Origin: Lewinellaceae bacterium | GTDB taxonomy: Bacteria; Bacteroidota; Bacteroidia; Chitinophagales; Saprospiraceae | Reading direction: 5' to 3' | DNA: 64,000 nt | NCBI GenBank assembly: GCA_020636195.1 | Contig: JACJYH010000005.1 | Span: forward strand, 124,001 to 188,000 | Shown: positions 24,742-33,529 of the stretch, piece after piece | Layout: every line of letters starts with the position of its first letter | Position numbering within the stretch: the stretch's first letter is position 1 | Notes under the pieces: generated by a model | The model's input: only the letters and a program-made list of their open reading frames with translations | Told to the model about the DNA's origin: nothing | Databases searched by the model: none | Translations under genes and position numbers: made by a program

Positions 24742-27700
24742 ATGCTTACTTCATTTCAAGGTGTGATTGGTATCCTATTAAATTATGCATGGTTGTCATT
24801 TGGTATCACAAGTGGAAACGTGCCATCCATTGACCATGTAGAAGCCTGTCCACCAGGCGATCCCATTATCATATATTTTCAAAAACCGGCGTCATGGGCT
24901 CATGCAAAAATTTATTATTGGGGTGAAACTCCTGCCAATACCCAACAGGATGTTTCTTGGCCTGGAGTAGATATGACATTGATGCAATCAGGATGTGACT
25001 GGTATTATTTTGTTTTTGAAGAAGCGGTAGATTGTACCAATCTCATTTTCAACAGTGGTACCGGTACCCAAACTGCGGATTTAAATCGTTGTACTGACGG
25101 TTATTATCAAATAGGTATTGGATGGTCTAGTACGCCACCATCCGGATTTTGTGGTAATCCTCCACCTGTCGTTACAACCAATCCTACTGCTCCTTACAAT
25201 GCTTTAGACCCTTATATTGTTATGGTTAACATTTACGATAATGCGGATCCGAATCCAATCATATATTATACAACGGATGGTACCGACCCGACCATTTCCA
25301 GTCCAAGTGGTTTAAATGGAATGACCATCAACATCACACAAAATACAACGCTTAAACTCATGGGCGTAGATGCTGACGGAGCACAATCTGCCATCCAAAC
25401 CTTGAGTTATACTGTAGGTGTCCAACCAGCCCTAACGGTTTATTTCCAAAAACCATCATCTTGGTCCAACGTAAAAATTTATTATTGGAATCCTACTCCG
25501 GCGAATTCTATTTCTCCGGTGTCATGGCCAGGAGTAAACATGACACAAAACCAGACCAATTGTGATTGGTACTACTTTACTTTCCCTGCTACGGTTGATT
25601 GTTCAAATATCATATTTAACAATGGTAGCGGTGGCGCAGGTAATCAGACACCTGATTTATACCGCTGTGATGATGGATACTACATTGATGGCAGTGGATG
25701 GAGCACTACAGCACCATCAGGCTTTTGTAGCCCCAACGCTCCTCCCGTTTTGACGGTGTCGCCCCCTTCCGGAAATTGTGCATTGCCAACTTCTTTGGAT
25801 ATTGCAGCGACAGATCCTGATAGTGACCCAGTTACGATACATTATACTTTGGATGGATCTACGCCTAATCAAAATAGTGCAGTTTGGGTAACGGGCACCC
25901 CAATTCCAAATACAGATTTTACAATAAAAGTGATCGCATATGATGATGAAATGGCAGCTTCAGCAATTGAAGAACGCACATATACTGATAATAATGTAGC
26001 GCCTACAATCCAAATAAATCCACAAGGACCACAAACGTTCAATCCATCGCTCAATGTCGTGTTAACAGCGACAGATGATTGTTCACCCACTGCTACCATT
26101 TATTATACTTTAGATGGAACTACCCCGACCAATATGTCGCCATCTGCCATTAATACTGAGAGTTTTTATTTGACTGCGACGACCACCATTAAATATTTTG
26201 TTGCTGACGGTGATGGCAATACATCGCCAATCTATGAGCATGTTTATACCTATGATCCGAATTATGGATGTGGGTCATCAACTGATAATTATTTTTCTTG
26301 GGATAATGCAACTGTATATTTTGCTGTTACCGATAGATTTTTTGATGGTAATACCAATAATAATGTCAATTATGGTAGGCAATCAGATTTAGTGGGTGGA
26401 TTTCATGGTGGTGACTTAGCAGGGATGACCCAAAAGATTTCCGAAGGCTACTTTGATAGTCTAGGAATAGATGCACTATGGATTACACCTCCGATAGAAC
26501 AAATCCACGGTCATGTTCCAGGTTGGGGTATGGTGCCGGAGTTCCAGTTACATTATGGGTATCATGGATATTATGCATTGGATTGGACGGAGATAGATGC
26601 AAATATGGGGTCTGCTGATGATTTTAGAATGATGATAGACACAGCCCATGCCCATGGTATCAGGGTGATCATGGATGTGGTGATGAACCATGCAGGATAT
26701 GACACTCCGGAAGATATGACAGAATTTGGTTGGAGTGATTGCAACAACTGGTGGTCATCACAATGGATTAGGAAGGATGATATCAATTATTGCACGCCAT
26801 GTGGTGGTGGTGATTTGCAATCTTGTTTGGCCGGCTTACCTGACATTGTAACAGAGGCTACTGCGAATGTGAGCTTGCCACCTGTTCTATTGACTAAATG
26901 GGACGCAACAAAAGAAGCACAAGAGATTGCAGAATTAAATACGTTTTTCACAAATACAGGGTTGCCAAGAACACCCGTCAATCACATTATAAAATGGTTG
27001 ACCGATTGGGTGAGGGAGTATGGTATTGATGCATTTAGATTGGACACATACAAACATATTGAACTAGAACACTGGGGAAAGTTGAAAACTCAAGCGAATC
27101 TTGCTTTGGCAGAATGGAAGGCGGCACACCCCGACAAAGCATTGGATGATAAACCATTTTGGATGGTTGGAGAGAATTACGGATCAGGTATTACGCGTTG
27201 GTCTGACGCTATAGATATAGGGAAAACCGATGCCCTTATAAATTTTACTTACCAAGGGCAAGCAGGGAATTTTTCAAGTTTAGAAAGTATTTACTCAAGC
27301 TATGCTTCTGTTGCAAACCCTGATCCTACGTGGAATTTTTTAAGTTATATTTCATCTCATGATACACAGCTTTCGGATAGGAATGATTTGATAAATGCAG
27401 GCACAACATTCTTGATGCTGCCGGGAGCAGTTCAAATTTATTACGGTGATGAAACAAAAAGGCTGCCCGGAGTAGGTCCTGGCGACCAACCCACAAGATC
27501 AGACATGAACTGGAGTAGCATCGATCAAAATGTCTTAGCGCATTGGCAAAAACTAGGAAAGTTCAGAAGGAAACATCCATCTATAGGTGGAGGTGCACAC
27601 TCAATGATTCAAGCAACTCCTTATATTTTCAAAAGATCATTATCCGGTACTGACGCCCAGGATGATGTCATTATTGTCATGAATGCCACCGGAAATGTGA

Positions 27701-28866
27701 CTGTCAATGTTTCATCTATTCCTTCATGGGTGGATGGAACCTTGCTAATAAATGCCTATGATGGTCAATCTGGTACTGTTTCAAATGGGACTGTAACATT
27801 TAATTCAGGTGCAAATGGAGTTATATTGATTGAAAATCCAAATCCTGTGATTTTACCTACCATCACTGCCACACCTGAAAACAATTCCTATGATGCGGCA
27901 GGTTTTGAAGTCTGCTTATCCGGTTTTTCAATAGATTGCAGTGCGGTGACAGTGTATTACACTTTTGACCTCAATGCTCCGGAAAATGACTTTTCTAGTT
28001 GGACAACGTATAATGGTTGTTTTTCTATTTCAGAAAGTACAATGCTGAAAGCAGTCGCGGTGAATAATTCAAATAATCTGCATTCAGAAGTATTGACTTT
28101 AAACTATTTCACTGAATTACCTGACATGCATATCTATTATAAAAATACCAACGGGTATTCAAATGTATATCTTTACCATTGGAATACACTTCCTGCTTCG
28201 TCTCAAAATACTTCTACCGCATGGCCCGGAAAACCGATGCAACTCATTTGTAATAATAATACTGCTGACCTGACAGATGATTGGTATGTGTTGACATTAC
28301 CAGCTACATTGACCACCAATTTGATATTTAATTGTGGAAGTAACACATGTCAAACAGGAAATCTCTCTTCACCGGGAATACTTGGATTCTATGAAAATGG
28401 CTCTTGGACAACTGAGATGCCTAGTACTTATTGTAGCGATTGTCAGATTGTCACAAATAACACCAATGACGGTAATGGCTCATTGAGATACGCCATAGGT
28501 TGTGCTGTGCCAGGTAGCACCATATTATTTGATGCGGGTTTGGACCAACAAAGTATAGCATTACTATCTCCTTTAGTGATAAATAAAGATTTGAATATTA
28601 ATACAGACCTTCAAGTTGACATCAACGGAAGCGTTTTGACTTCCAGCGTATTTAATATTGCAGAAAATAAGCATGTAAGGTTGGGCGGTCTTCATATACA
28701 ATGTGCGTCAGCCGGAGACGGAAGGTGTATCGATAATCATGGTGTCTTGACATTGGATGGAGTGACCATGACAGATCCTGTAAACACGCACATAAATAGC
28801 GCAGTGCTCAACAATACTACAGGTAAATTGATATTAGAAAATACTGTACAGATTCAAAAGCAATAA
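24742..28866 (+). CDS. Large secreted multidomain alpha-amylase (GH13) with starch-binding modules
   Basis: This 1,374-residue protein hydrolyses alpha-1,4-glucans. Two CBM26-like starch-binding modules (about 43-136 and 228-329, each with YFQKP, KIYYW and SWPGV) alternate with chitobiase-C-type beta modules carrying the YYTTDGTDPT or YYTLDGTTPT signature. The GH13 barrel spans about 512-955 with all four conserved regions: DVVMNH (Asp645), FRLD (nucleophile Asp768), GEN (acid/base Glu811) and SSHD (Asp874). A C-terminal GH13 beta domain, one more chitobiase-type module, a third CBM-like module (about 1127-1233) and a beta-helix-like end (NDGNGSLRYAI) follow. The N-terminus is hydrophobic but poor in positive charge, and no T9SS sorting domain is present, which is odd for such a protein here. 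Confidence 0.93.
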   Translation: MLTSFQGVIGILLNYAWLSFGITSGNVPSIDHVEACPPGDPIIIYFQKPASWAHAKIYYWGETPANTQQDVSWPGVDMTLMQSGCDWYYFVFEEAVDCTNLIFNSGTGTQTADLNRCTDGYYQIGIGWSSTPPSGFCGNPPPVVTTNPTAPYNALDPYIVMVNIYDNADPNPIIYYTTDGTDPTISSPSGLNGMTINITQNTTLKLMGVDADGAQSAIQTLSYTVGVQPALTVYFQKPSSWSNVKIYYWNPTPANSISPVSWPGVNMTQNQTNCDWYYFTFPATVDCSNIIFNNGSGGAGNQTPDLYRCDDGYYIDGSGWSTTAPSGFCSPNAPPVLTVSPPSGNCALPTSLDIAATDPDSDPVTIHYTLDGSTPNQNSAVWVTGTPIPNTDFTIKVIAYDDEMAASAIEERTYTDNNVAPTIQINPQGPQTFNPSLNVVLTATDDCSPTATIYYTLDGTTPTNMSPSAINTESFYLTATTTIKYFVADGDGNTSPIYEHVYTYDPNYGCGSSTDNYFSWDNATVYFAVTDRFFDGNTNNNVNYGRQSDLVGGFHGGDLAGMTQKISEGYFDSLGIDALWITPPIEQIHGHVPGWGMVPEFQLHYGYHGYYALDWTEIDANMGSADDFRMMIDTAHAHGIRVIMDVVMNHAGYDTPEDMTEFGWSDCNNWWSSQWIRKDDINYCTPCGGGDLQSCLAGLPDIVTEATANVSLPPVLLTKWDATKEAQEIAELNTFFTNTGLPRTPVNHIIKWLTDWVREYGIDAFRLDTYKHIELEHWGKLKTQANLALAEWKAAHPDKALDDKPFWMVGENYGSGITRWSDAIDIGKTDALINFTYQGQAGNFSSLESIYSSYASVANPDPTWNFLSYISSHDTQLSDRNDLINAGTTFLMLPGAVQIYYGDETKRLPGVGPGDQPTRSDMNWSSIDQNVLAHWQKLGKFRRKHPSIGGGAHSMIQATPYIFKRSLSGTDAQDDVIIVMNATGNVTVNVSSIPSWVDGTLLINAYDGQSGTVSNGTVTFNSGANGVILIENPNPVILPTITATPENNSYDAAGFEVCLSGFSIDCSAVTVYYTFDLNAPENDFSSWTTYNGCFSISESTMLKAVAVNNSNNLHSEVLTLNYFTELPDMHIYYKNTNGYSNVYLYHWNTLPASSQNTSTAWPGKPMQLICNNNTADLTDDWYVLTLPATLTTNLIFNCGSNTCQTGNLSSPGILGFYENGSWTTEMPSTYCSDCQIVTNNTNDGNGSLRYAIGCAVPGSTILFDAGLDQQSIALLSPLVINKDLNINTDLQVDINGSVLTSSVFNIAENKHVRLGGLHIQCASAGDGRCIDNHGVLTLDGVTMTDPVNTHINSAVLNNTTGKLILENTVQIQKQ

Positions 28867-28870
28867 AAAT

Positions 28871-28907
28871 ATGGAGCCGTTATGCACAATGAAGATAACG
28901 GCTCCAT
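28871..28907 (-). terminator. Terminator between the convergent amylase and sulP genes
   Basis: A perfect 13-bp stem, ATGGAGCCGTTAT (28871-28883) with 28895-28907, has an 11-base loop. On the minus strand it is followed by TATTTTTATTG, so it best serves the leftward sulP gene. It probably also stops rightward amylase transcripts, though without a T run. Confidence 0.75.
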
Positions 28908-28912
28908 GTTCA

Positions 28913-30514
28913 TTACTTTGTCACATGTTCTATCCAAGTGCCTCTCGGTGTCAATTCTGTATTTGCGATATTATAGGCTTCTTTGAAACCTTTTAATACC
29001 ACTTCAATTTTTCTATTTGGTGAACCAGTATCTTTAAACTCTCTGATGAGTTCAAGGACATCGTGGGCAATATATTGAGAATTGCTGGCATCTATGACCA
29101 CTTTAGATTCATCAGGAAGGTGTGCTAAGGTAAGTTTTATTGCTGCTTTATTCAGAAAAGAAACTTCTTGTGCTAAGTCAATATGAATGATATCGCCTTC
29201 ATGGTAGGATTTTTCTGAATAAAAGTAAGCCGTTTTCAGATTTCCTCTCAAAATAGCCAAAATAGAAATTCCCAATCCTATCAATACTCCCGTCAATAAA
29301 TCAGTGAAAACTACTGCTAAAACTGTGATGATGAAAGGTAAGAATTGATATTTCCCTTGTTTCCAATAGACTTTTAGATACTTTGGATTGGCAAGTTTAA
29401 TACCGATCAATATCAAAATAGCTGCCAATGTCGCTAGCGGAATTCTATTTAACAAAGCCGGAATCGTGATTACACTAATAAACAATAAAATACCGTGGAT
29501 AATAGTGGATAGCTTGGTTCTTGCCCCTGAATTGATATTGGCAGTTGTTCTAACAATAACAGATGTGAGCGGTAAGCCACCCAACATTCCGCTGATGAGA
29601 TTGCCAATTCCTTGTGCCTTTAATTCGTGATTGGTACTTGTATATCTTTTATATACATCCATTCTATCGCCCGCTTCGATACACAACAAAGACTCAATGG
29701 AAGCTACCGCCGCAATCGTTATAGCCACAATCCAGACATCCTTAGACATGATTTCTGCAAAGTTGGGTTGAATAAAAAGAGCTTTAAATTCAGTAAAGGA
29801 TGAAAAGGTTGGCAACTGCACTAGATGGTCGGCTTTTAGAGACAAAAAAGGAACATATCGGATAAATATTTCATTCAGTATTATACCTGAAATTACTGCC
29901 ATAAGTGGTCCAGGCAGAAGTTTTAATCCTTTCAGGAATGTTACTTTAGTCCACAATATGAGTATGGCGATCGATATCAAAGTAATCAAGATTGCACCCC
30001 AATGCACAAAATTTAGTGATTCAAACAATGATGAAATTGTATTTCCGCCCGTCGATTCATAAAAGGTTTGATCACCCTCGGGATCCATATCAAAACCAAC
30101 AGCATGTGGTATCTGCTTAAGGATGATGATAATTCCTATACCTGCCAGCATACCTTCGATGACATTATTTGGAATGTAATTTGAAATGCTGCCTGCATTG
30201 ATGAAGCCCAAAATTATTTGGATTACTCCAGCCAACACCACAGATAAAAGAAATATCTCAAATGTCCCCAAAGTACTCAGAGAACTTAAAACAATTGCTG
30301 TTAATCCTGCTGCAGGGCCGGAAACAGAGATGTGGGATTTACTAAAATAGCCAACAACAATACCACCAACAATTCCTGAGATAATTCCCGAAAATAATGG
30401 AGCTCCGGATGCCATAGCTATACCAAGGCAAAGAGGTAGCGCAACCAAAAATACCACCACACCGGATGGGATATCATATTTTAAATATTGAAATAATGAA
30501 TTTTTACTCTGCAT
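28913..30514 (-). CDS. SulP-family inorganic anion transporter with STAS domain
   Basis: The 533-residue inner-membrane protein has about 10-12 hydrophobic helices, starting DIPSGVVVFLVALPLCLGIAMASGAPLFSGI with the SulP GIISGIVGG and VSGPAAGLTAIV segments. A cytoplasmic STAS domain closes the protein (about 435-525, SFLNKAAIKLTLAHLPDESKVVIDAS). SulP proteins carry sulfate, bicarbonate or other anions, often with sodium. The SLC26/BicA-like shortness and the carbonic anhydrase gene 0.8 kb away argue for bicarbonate here, but the substrate cannot be read from the sequence. It is transcribed alone, away from the small exported-protein genes. Confidence 0.92.
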   Translation of the reverse strand: MQSKNSLFQYLKYDIPSGVVVFLVALPLCLGIAMASGAPLFSGIISGIVGGIVVGYFSKSHISVSGPAAGLTAIVLSSLSTLGTFEIFLLSVVLAGVIQIILGFINAGSISNYIPNNVIEGMLAGIGIIIILKQIPHAVGFDMDPEGDQTFYESTGGNTISSLFESLNFVHWGAILITLISIAILILWTKVTFLKGLKLLPGPLMAVISGIILNEIFIRYVPFLSLKADHLVQLPTFSSFTEFKALFIQPNFAEIMSKDVWIVAITIAAVASIESLLCIEAGDRMDVYKRYTSTNHELKAQGIGNLISGMLGGLPLTSVIVRTTANINSGARTKLSTIIHGILLFISVITIPALLNRIPLATLAAILILIGIKLANPKYLKVYWKQGKYQFLPFIITVLAVVFTDLLTGVLIGLGISILAILRGNLKTAYFYSEKSYHEGDIIHIDLAQEVSFLNKAAIKLTLAHLPDESKVVIDASNSQYIAHDVLELIREFKDTGSPNRKIEVVLKGFKEAYNIANTELTPRGTWIEHVTK

Positions 30515-30607
30515 ATAAAGTTGTTTTATTCACATAAAATCCATTATGCGAATGTGTTAAAAATTAAATAATTAAGCTGTGAAAAGCTGTCTTTTTTAAA
30601 CCTCCTC

Positions 30608-30904
30608 TTATATGCGTTCAGGTGGTGGAGTGTGATTGAAAGAAAAATCGCTTGGTTTAATGCAACTGAGATAGTGGGTCATCTCTGATTTTTCTTGGTT
30701 TAAATTTAAGTCATTAGGAAAATGTGAGAATTCAACTGCAAATTTCAAAACGACCAATTTGAATTTTTCTTCATGAGGGGTTTCCTCATCACAAAGCATG
30801 CCCATCTTTGTTTGATCCCATAAACCACCGGCAAGAGGTGCCACAGTGGATAGAAACAAAGTGAACAAAAGAAAATAGATAAGCTGTATTCTTCGCTTTG
30901 ACAT
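30608..30904 (-). CDS. Small exported protein with C-terminal TPPPE motif (leftward partner)
   Basis: The start is taken as ATG at 30904; a GTG lies two codons earlier. The roughly 98-residue product has a basic N-terminus and one hydrophobic helix (MSKRRIQLIYFLLFTLFLST), likely a signal peptide or anchor. It then has a short acidic-to-neutral region with two cysteines and ends SFNHTPPPERI. It lies upstream of sulP in the same direction (93-base gap), so co-transcription is possible. The divergent neighbour ends with the same TPPPE motif. I know no function for either. Confidence 0.65.
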   Translation of the reverse strand: MSKRRIQLIYFLLFTLFLSTVAPLAGGLWDQTKMGMLCDEETPHEEKFKLVVLKFAVEFSHFPNDLNLNQEKSEMTHYLSCIKPSDFSFNHTPPPERI

Positions 30905-30943
30905 GCCCACTAAACATTTGAAAGATGTTATTGTTTAAGCAGC

Positions 30944-31228
30944 ATGAGACTCAAAATGGTACTCTATACTGTCAGTCTGGCAATGTTACTATTGATTTCT
31001 AAATCGACATTTTCAGAGTTGATTTCAAGCGAATGTAGTGAATTATCTGATGAAACTGCTGGAGATTCTTCTTTGGAAAATGATGTGTTTGAGCTCTCCA
31101 AATTTGATGATGGAACCTCATCTTCTTCAATATTTGAGGAAAGTAATAGTAAAAAGATACATCATTTTATAGTTGAATTTAACCATCGTTTATATTCAGG
31201 AATTCAGACTCCACCTCCAGAATATTAA
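30944..31228 (+). CDS. Small exported protein with C-terminal TPPPE motif (rightward partner)
   Basis: The 94-residue product has a signal peptide (MRLKMVLYTVSLAMLLLISKSTFS), then an acidic Ser/Glu/Asp-rich stretch (SSECSELSDETAGDSSLEND) and ends HRLYSGIQTPPPEY. The start codons of this gene and its divergent partner are only about 40 bases apart, so their promoters must overlap each other's 5' ends. Carbonic anhydrase follows 88 bases downstream in the same direction. The shared TPPPE end is the only clear similarity between the two small proteins. Function unknown. Confidence 0.65.
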   Translation: MRLKMVLYTVSLAMLLLISKSTFSELISSECSELSDETAGDSSLENDVFELSKFDDGTSSSSIFEESNSKKIHHFIVEFNHRLYSGIQTPPPEY

Positions 31229-31316
31229 TTTTATTTAAGTTTTTGTTTGTTTATCTTAACTGCTCAATAAGCGAGTTGGGCAATTGAATATTATATCATT
31301 TATTAAAATTTTAATC

Positions 31317-31970
31317 ATGAGTGATTTTTATAAAAAACTTTTAGACAACAATAAAAAATGGGTTCAGGAAACATTGGAAAGTGACCCAAACTACTTTCAA
31401 AAACTGAGTGATGGACAAAAACCACCGCTTCTTTGGATTGGATGTGCAGATAGTAGGGTTCCGGCAAATGTGATTACGGGCACTCAATCAGGTGAAGTCT
31501 TTGTACATAGGAACATCGCGAATATGGTGGTTCACTCTGACATGAATATGCTCAGTGTATTGGATTATGCTGTCAATGCCCTGCAAGTAAAGCATATCAT
31601 TGTCTGCGGTCATTATGGATGTGGTGGTGTGCAAGCAGCGATGTCCAATAAACATATCGGTCTTATTGACAACTGGATTCGACACATTAAGGATGTGTAC
31701 AGATTTCACCATGTTGAATTGGATGGTATCAGCGATAATCAAGAAAGATTGGATAGGTTTGTGGAACTGAATGTGATAGAACAAGTATATGATCTTGCTA
31801 AAACATCCATTGTCCAAAAGGCATGGTCAGTAGGCCAAGAACTCCACATTCACGGATGGGTGTATTCAATCCATGATGGCTTGGTGAAGGATTTAAATGT
31901 CAATTTTTCAAGTAATTTAGAGTTGCCGGACGTGTACAGACTGGACAAGTTTCAGAGTATAGATGGGTAA
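31317..31970 (+). CDS. can: Beta-class carbonic anhydrase
   Basis: The 217-residue cytosolic zinc enzyme interconverts CO2 and bicarbonate. The zinc ligands are Cys43 in WIGCADSRVP, and His99 and Cys102 in VCGHYGCGG; Asp45 and Arg47 form the conserved Asp-Arg pair. The motif VHRNIANMV follows the first ligand as usual. The ATG at 31317 is preferred over an in-frame TTG at 31284, since homologues start MSDFYKKLLDNN-like. It is followed by a strong two-way terminator. The nearby SulP transporter gene suggests the two act in bicarbonate supply. Confidence 0.96.
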   Translation: MSDFYKKLLDNNKKWVQETLESDPNYFQKLSDGQKPPLLWIGCADSRVPANVITGTQSGEVFVHRNIANMVVHSDMNMLSVLDYAVNALQVKHIIVCGHYGCGGVQAAMSNKHIGLIDNWIRHIKDVYRFHHVELDGISDNQERLDRFVELNVIEQVYDLAKTSIVQKAWSVGQELHIHGWVYSIHDGLVKDLNVNFSSNLELPDVYRLDKFQSIDG

Positions 31971-32047
31971 GTTTTTTGGAAATAAAATTTGTTTTATTTC
32001 CTGACCAAGTGACAAATACTCATTTTTTATTATTAGTGGATTCAAAA

Positions 32048-32078
32048 AAAAAGGCCAATGCAATGCATCGGCCTTTTT
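32048..32078. terminator. Bidirectional terminator
   Basis: AAAAAGGCC (32048-32056) pairs with GGCCTTTTT (32070-32078), with ATGCA/TGCAT pairing inside. A runs on one side and T runs on the other allow it to end both the carbonic anhydrase transcript and the convergent lipoprotein transcript. Confidence 0.85.
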
Positions 32079-32097
32079 CTCTTATTGAAAAGTGGAT

Positions 32098-33342
32098 TTA
32101 TTTTTTAATGTCCACTTCGTATTTATCATTATTATCGGCAGCAGTAAGAACGATATCTTTTATTACAAAAATATAATAGTCACTACCTTTTTTCGCAACA
32201 AAAATATCTCCTTTATTCACTTTGTCACTTACAGAAAGTGAATTTAAGGTACCTGTGAAAGCTACACCACTTCCGTATAGAGTTGCAATTTGTTCTTTGA
32301 ATAAGACATCATCAAATTTAAAGTTTTCACTGACACCATTCTGCCCGGCTTTGACATATCTTATTTCTGTTCCGTTTACTCCTGCAATCTTTTGTCTCCA
32401 GTTATTTGCAAGTGGTAAGGCAGTATCTATACCCATGTCTCTTACTTCTACATTGGCATTGGTAGAACCAAGAGATGCACCAGTATCCAAGTCTAAACCA
32501 CCTGTACCCGAAGGGCCAGCTTGATTAAACAATGCACCTAAAATTGTAGCAACAGGCTGACCTACACTTACCACCAAATCTTTTGAATCAGATTTTCCGG
32601 CTGTATCAATAAATTTAAAAGTGTAGATATAGGTTCCTGATGTACTAGGGCTTTTTACAAATATTTTACCTGAAAAAGACTGCTTTGCAGTTGCAGGAAG
32701 TGTATTTGGATTCGCAGTGAAGACATTTGTTAAATCCACAATAGCCAACCTAGATAAATCAGTAGCAGTTGCGCCGTTGATTAAAACTTCTACCTTATCC
32801 AAATCTGCTGTTCCTTTTTGGGCATCAATATTTAGGGAAAACCATGAATCCACACCAATATCAAAGGATGTTGTTGCATTCAAAGTTACCGTTGGCGGTG
32901 TAGCTTCCGTAGAAATGCTGATATTCTTTGATGCAGATTGTCCGTCTTCATCAGTAATTACCACAGAATATGTGTGTGCAAAAGCCTCAGTGTGTGCTAC
33001 GATGGTAACTTTCCTATTAAAGCTTGTTTTGTCGGCTCCAGTCAAGCTTAATGGGTTTGCTGCTCCTGAAAGTCCTTCGAAAGTCAATCTATCCACAGTA
33101 ACATTTGAACCGTTGTCTTTGATGGTAATAGTACTCAATTGAGCATCACCGGCTTGAGCTACAACTTGAATTGAAAACTCTTGACCCGCTGCTACCGTTG
33201 CATCGCTAGATAACACATCTGTACCAACTGCAAAAGAAACTGTTGGACCATTTGTAAGAGAAGTATCAGTACCACAAGACGCTAAAAATAAGGCAAAGCC
33301 ACTAATCATCATTGCCCATCCAAAAGAAAGAAAAAATTTCAT
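32098..33342 (-). CDS. Putative surface lipoprotein with Ig-like domains, unknown function
   Basis: The start is taken at ATG 33342, where a lipoprotein signal begins (MKFFLSFGWAMMISGFALFLASC); an upstream frame extension lacks a signal. The roughly 414-residue product has two Ig/cadherin-like beta domains that repeat a pattern of a conserved sequence with LSTITIKDNGSNVT and LDKVEVLINGATAT, followed by SFNRKVTIVAHTEAFAHTYSVVITDEDG-like and TYIYTFKFIDTAGKSDSK strands. A C-terminal part (about 290-414) contains SDKVNKGDIFVAKKGSDYY. Both repeats end in a strand reading D(E/T)DG or AGKS. There is no catalytic signature and no T9SS domain. It is probably a monocistronic gene. Confidence 0.75.
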   Translation of the reverse strand: MKFFLSFGWAMMISGFALFLASCGTDTSLTNGPTVSFAVGTDVLSSDATVAAGQEFSIQVVAQAGDAQLSTITIKDNGSNVTVDRLTFEGLSGAANPLSLTGADKTSFNRKVTIVAHTEAFAHTYSVVITDEDGQSASKNISISTEATPPTVTLNATTSFDIGVDSWFSLNIDAQKGTADLDKVEVLINGATATDLSRLAIVDLTNVFTANPNTLPATAKQSFSGKIFVKSPSTSGTYIYTFKFIDTAGKSDSKDLVVSVGQPVATILGALFNQAGPSGTGGLDLDTGASLGSTNANVEVRDMGIDTALPLANNWRQKIAGVNGTEIRYVKAGQNGVSENFKFDDVLFKEQIATLYGSGVAFTGTLNSLSVSDKVNKGDIFVAKKGSDYYIFVIKDIVLTAADNNDKYEVDIKK

Positions 33343-33383
33343 TTTTTGATTTAGTTTAAATGTAAACCTGCATATCACAGGGC

Positions 33384-33398
33384 TGTCCAAAATGGACA
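33384..33398. promoter_or_regulatory. Inverted repeat upstream of the lipoprotein gene
   Basis: TGTCC and GGACA surround a 5-base centre (AAAAT), about 42 bases before the leftward ATG. TGTCCAT occurs again near 33470. A protein-binding site is possible; there is no further evidence. Confidence 0.3.
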
Positions 33399-33529
33399 AA
33401 ATTATTGTTCAAAATTAAATTTTGCTACTTAAAAAATAAAGAATTACAGGAAATGTTATAGGAAATGAACTGTCCATAAACAACACCATATTTTCTATAT
33501 TGGTTCATATAATAAATCATCAATCAATA

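Noticed and set aside
28913..30514. Sulfate permease function for the SulP gene
   Set aside because: Not excluded, but no sulfur-assimilation gene is near while carbonic anhydrase is; I left the substrate open instead of naming sulfate.
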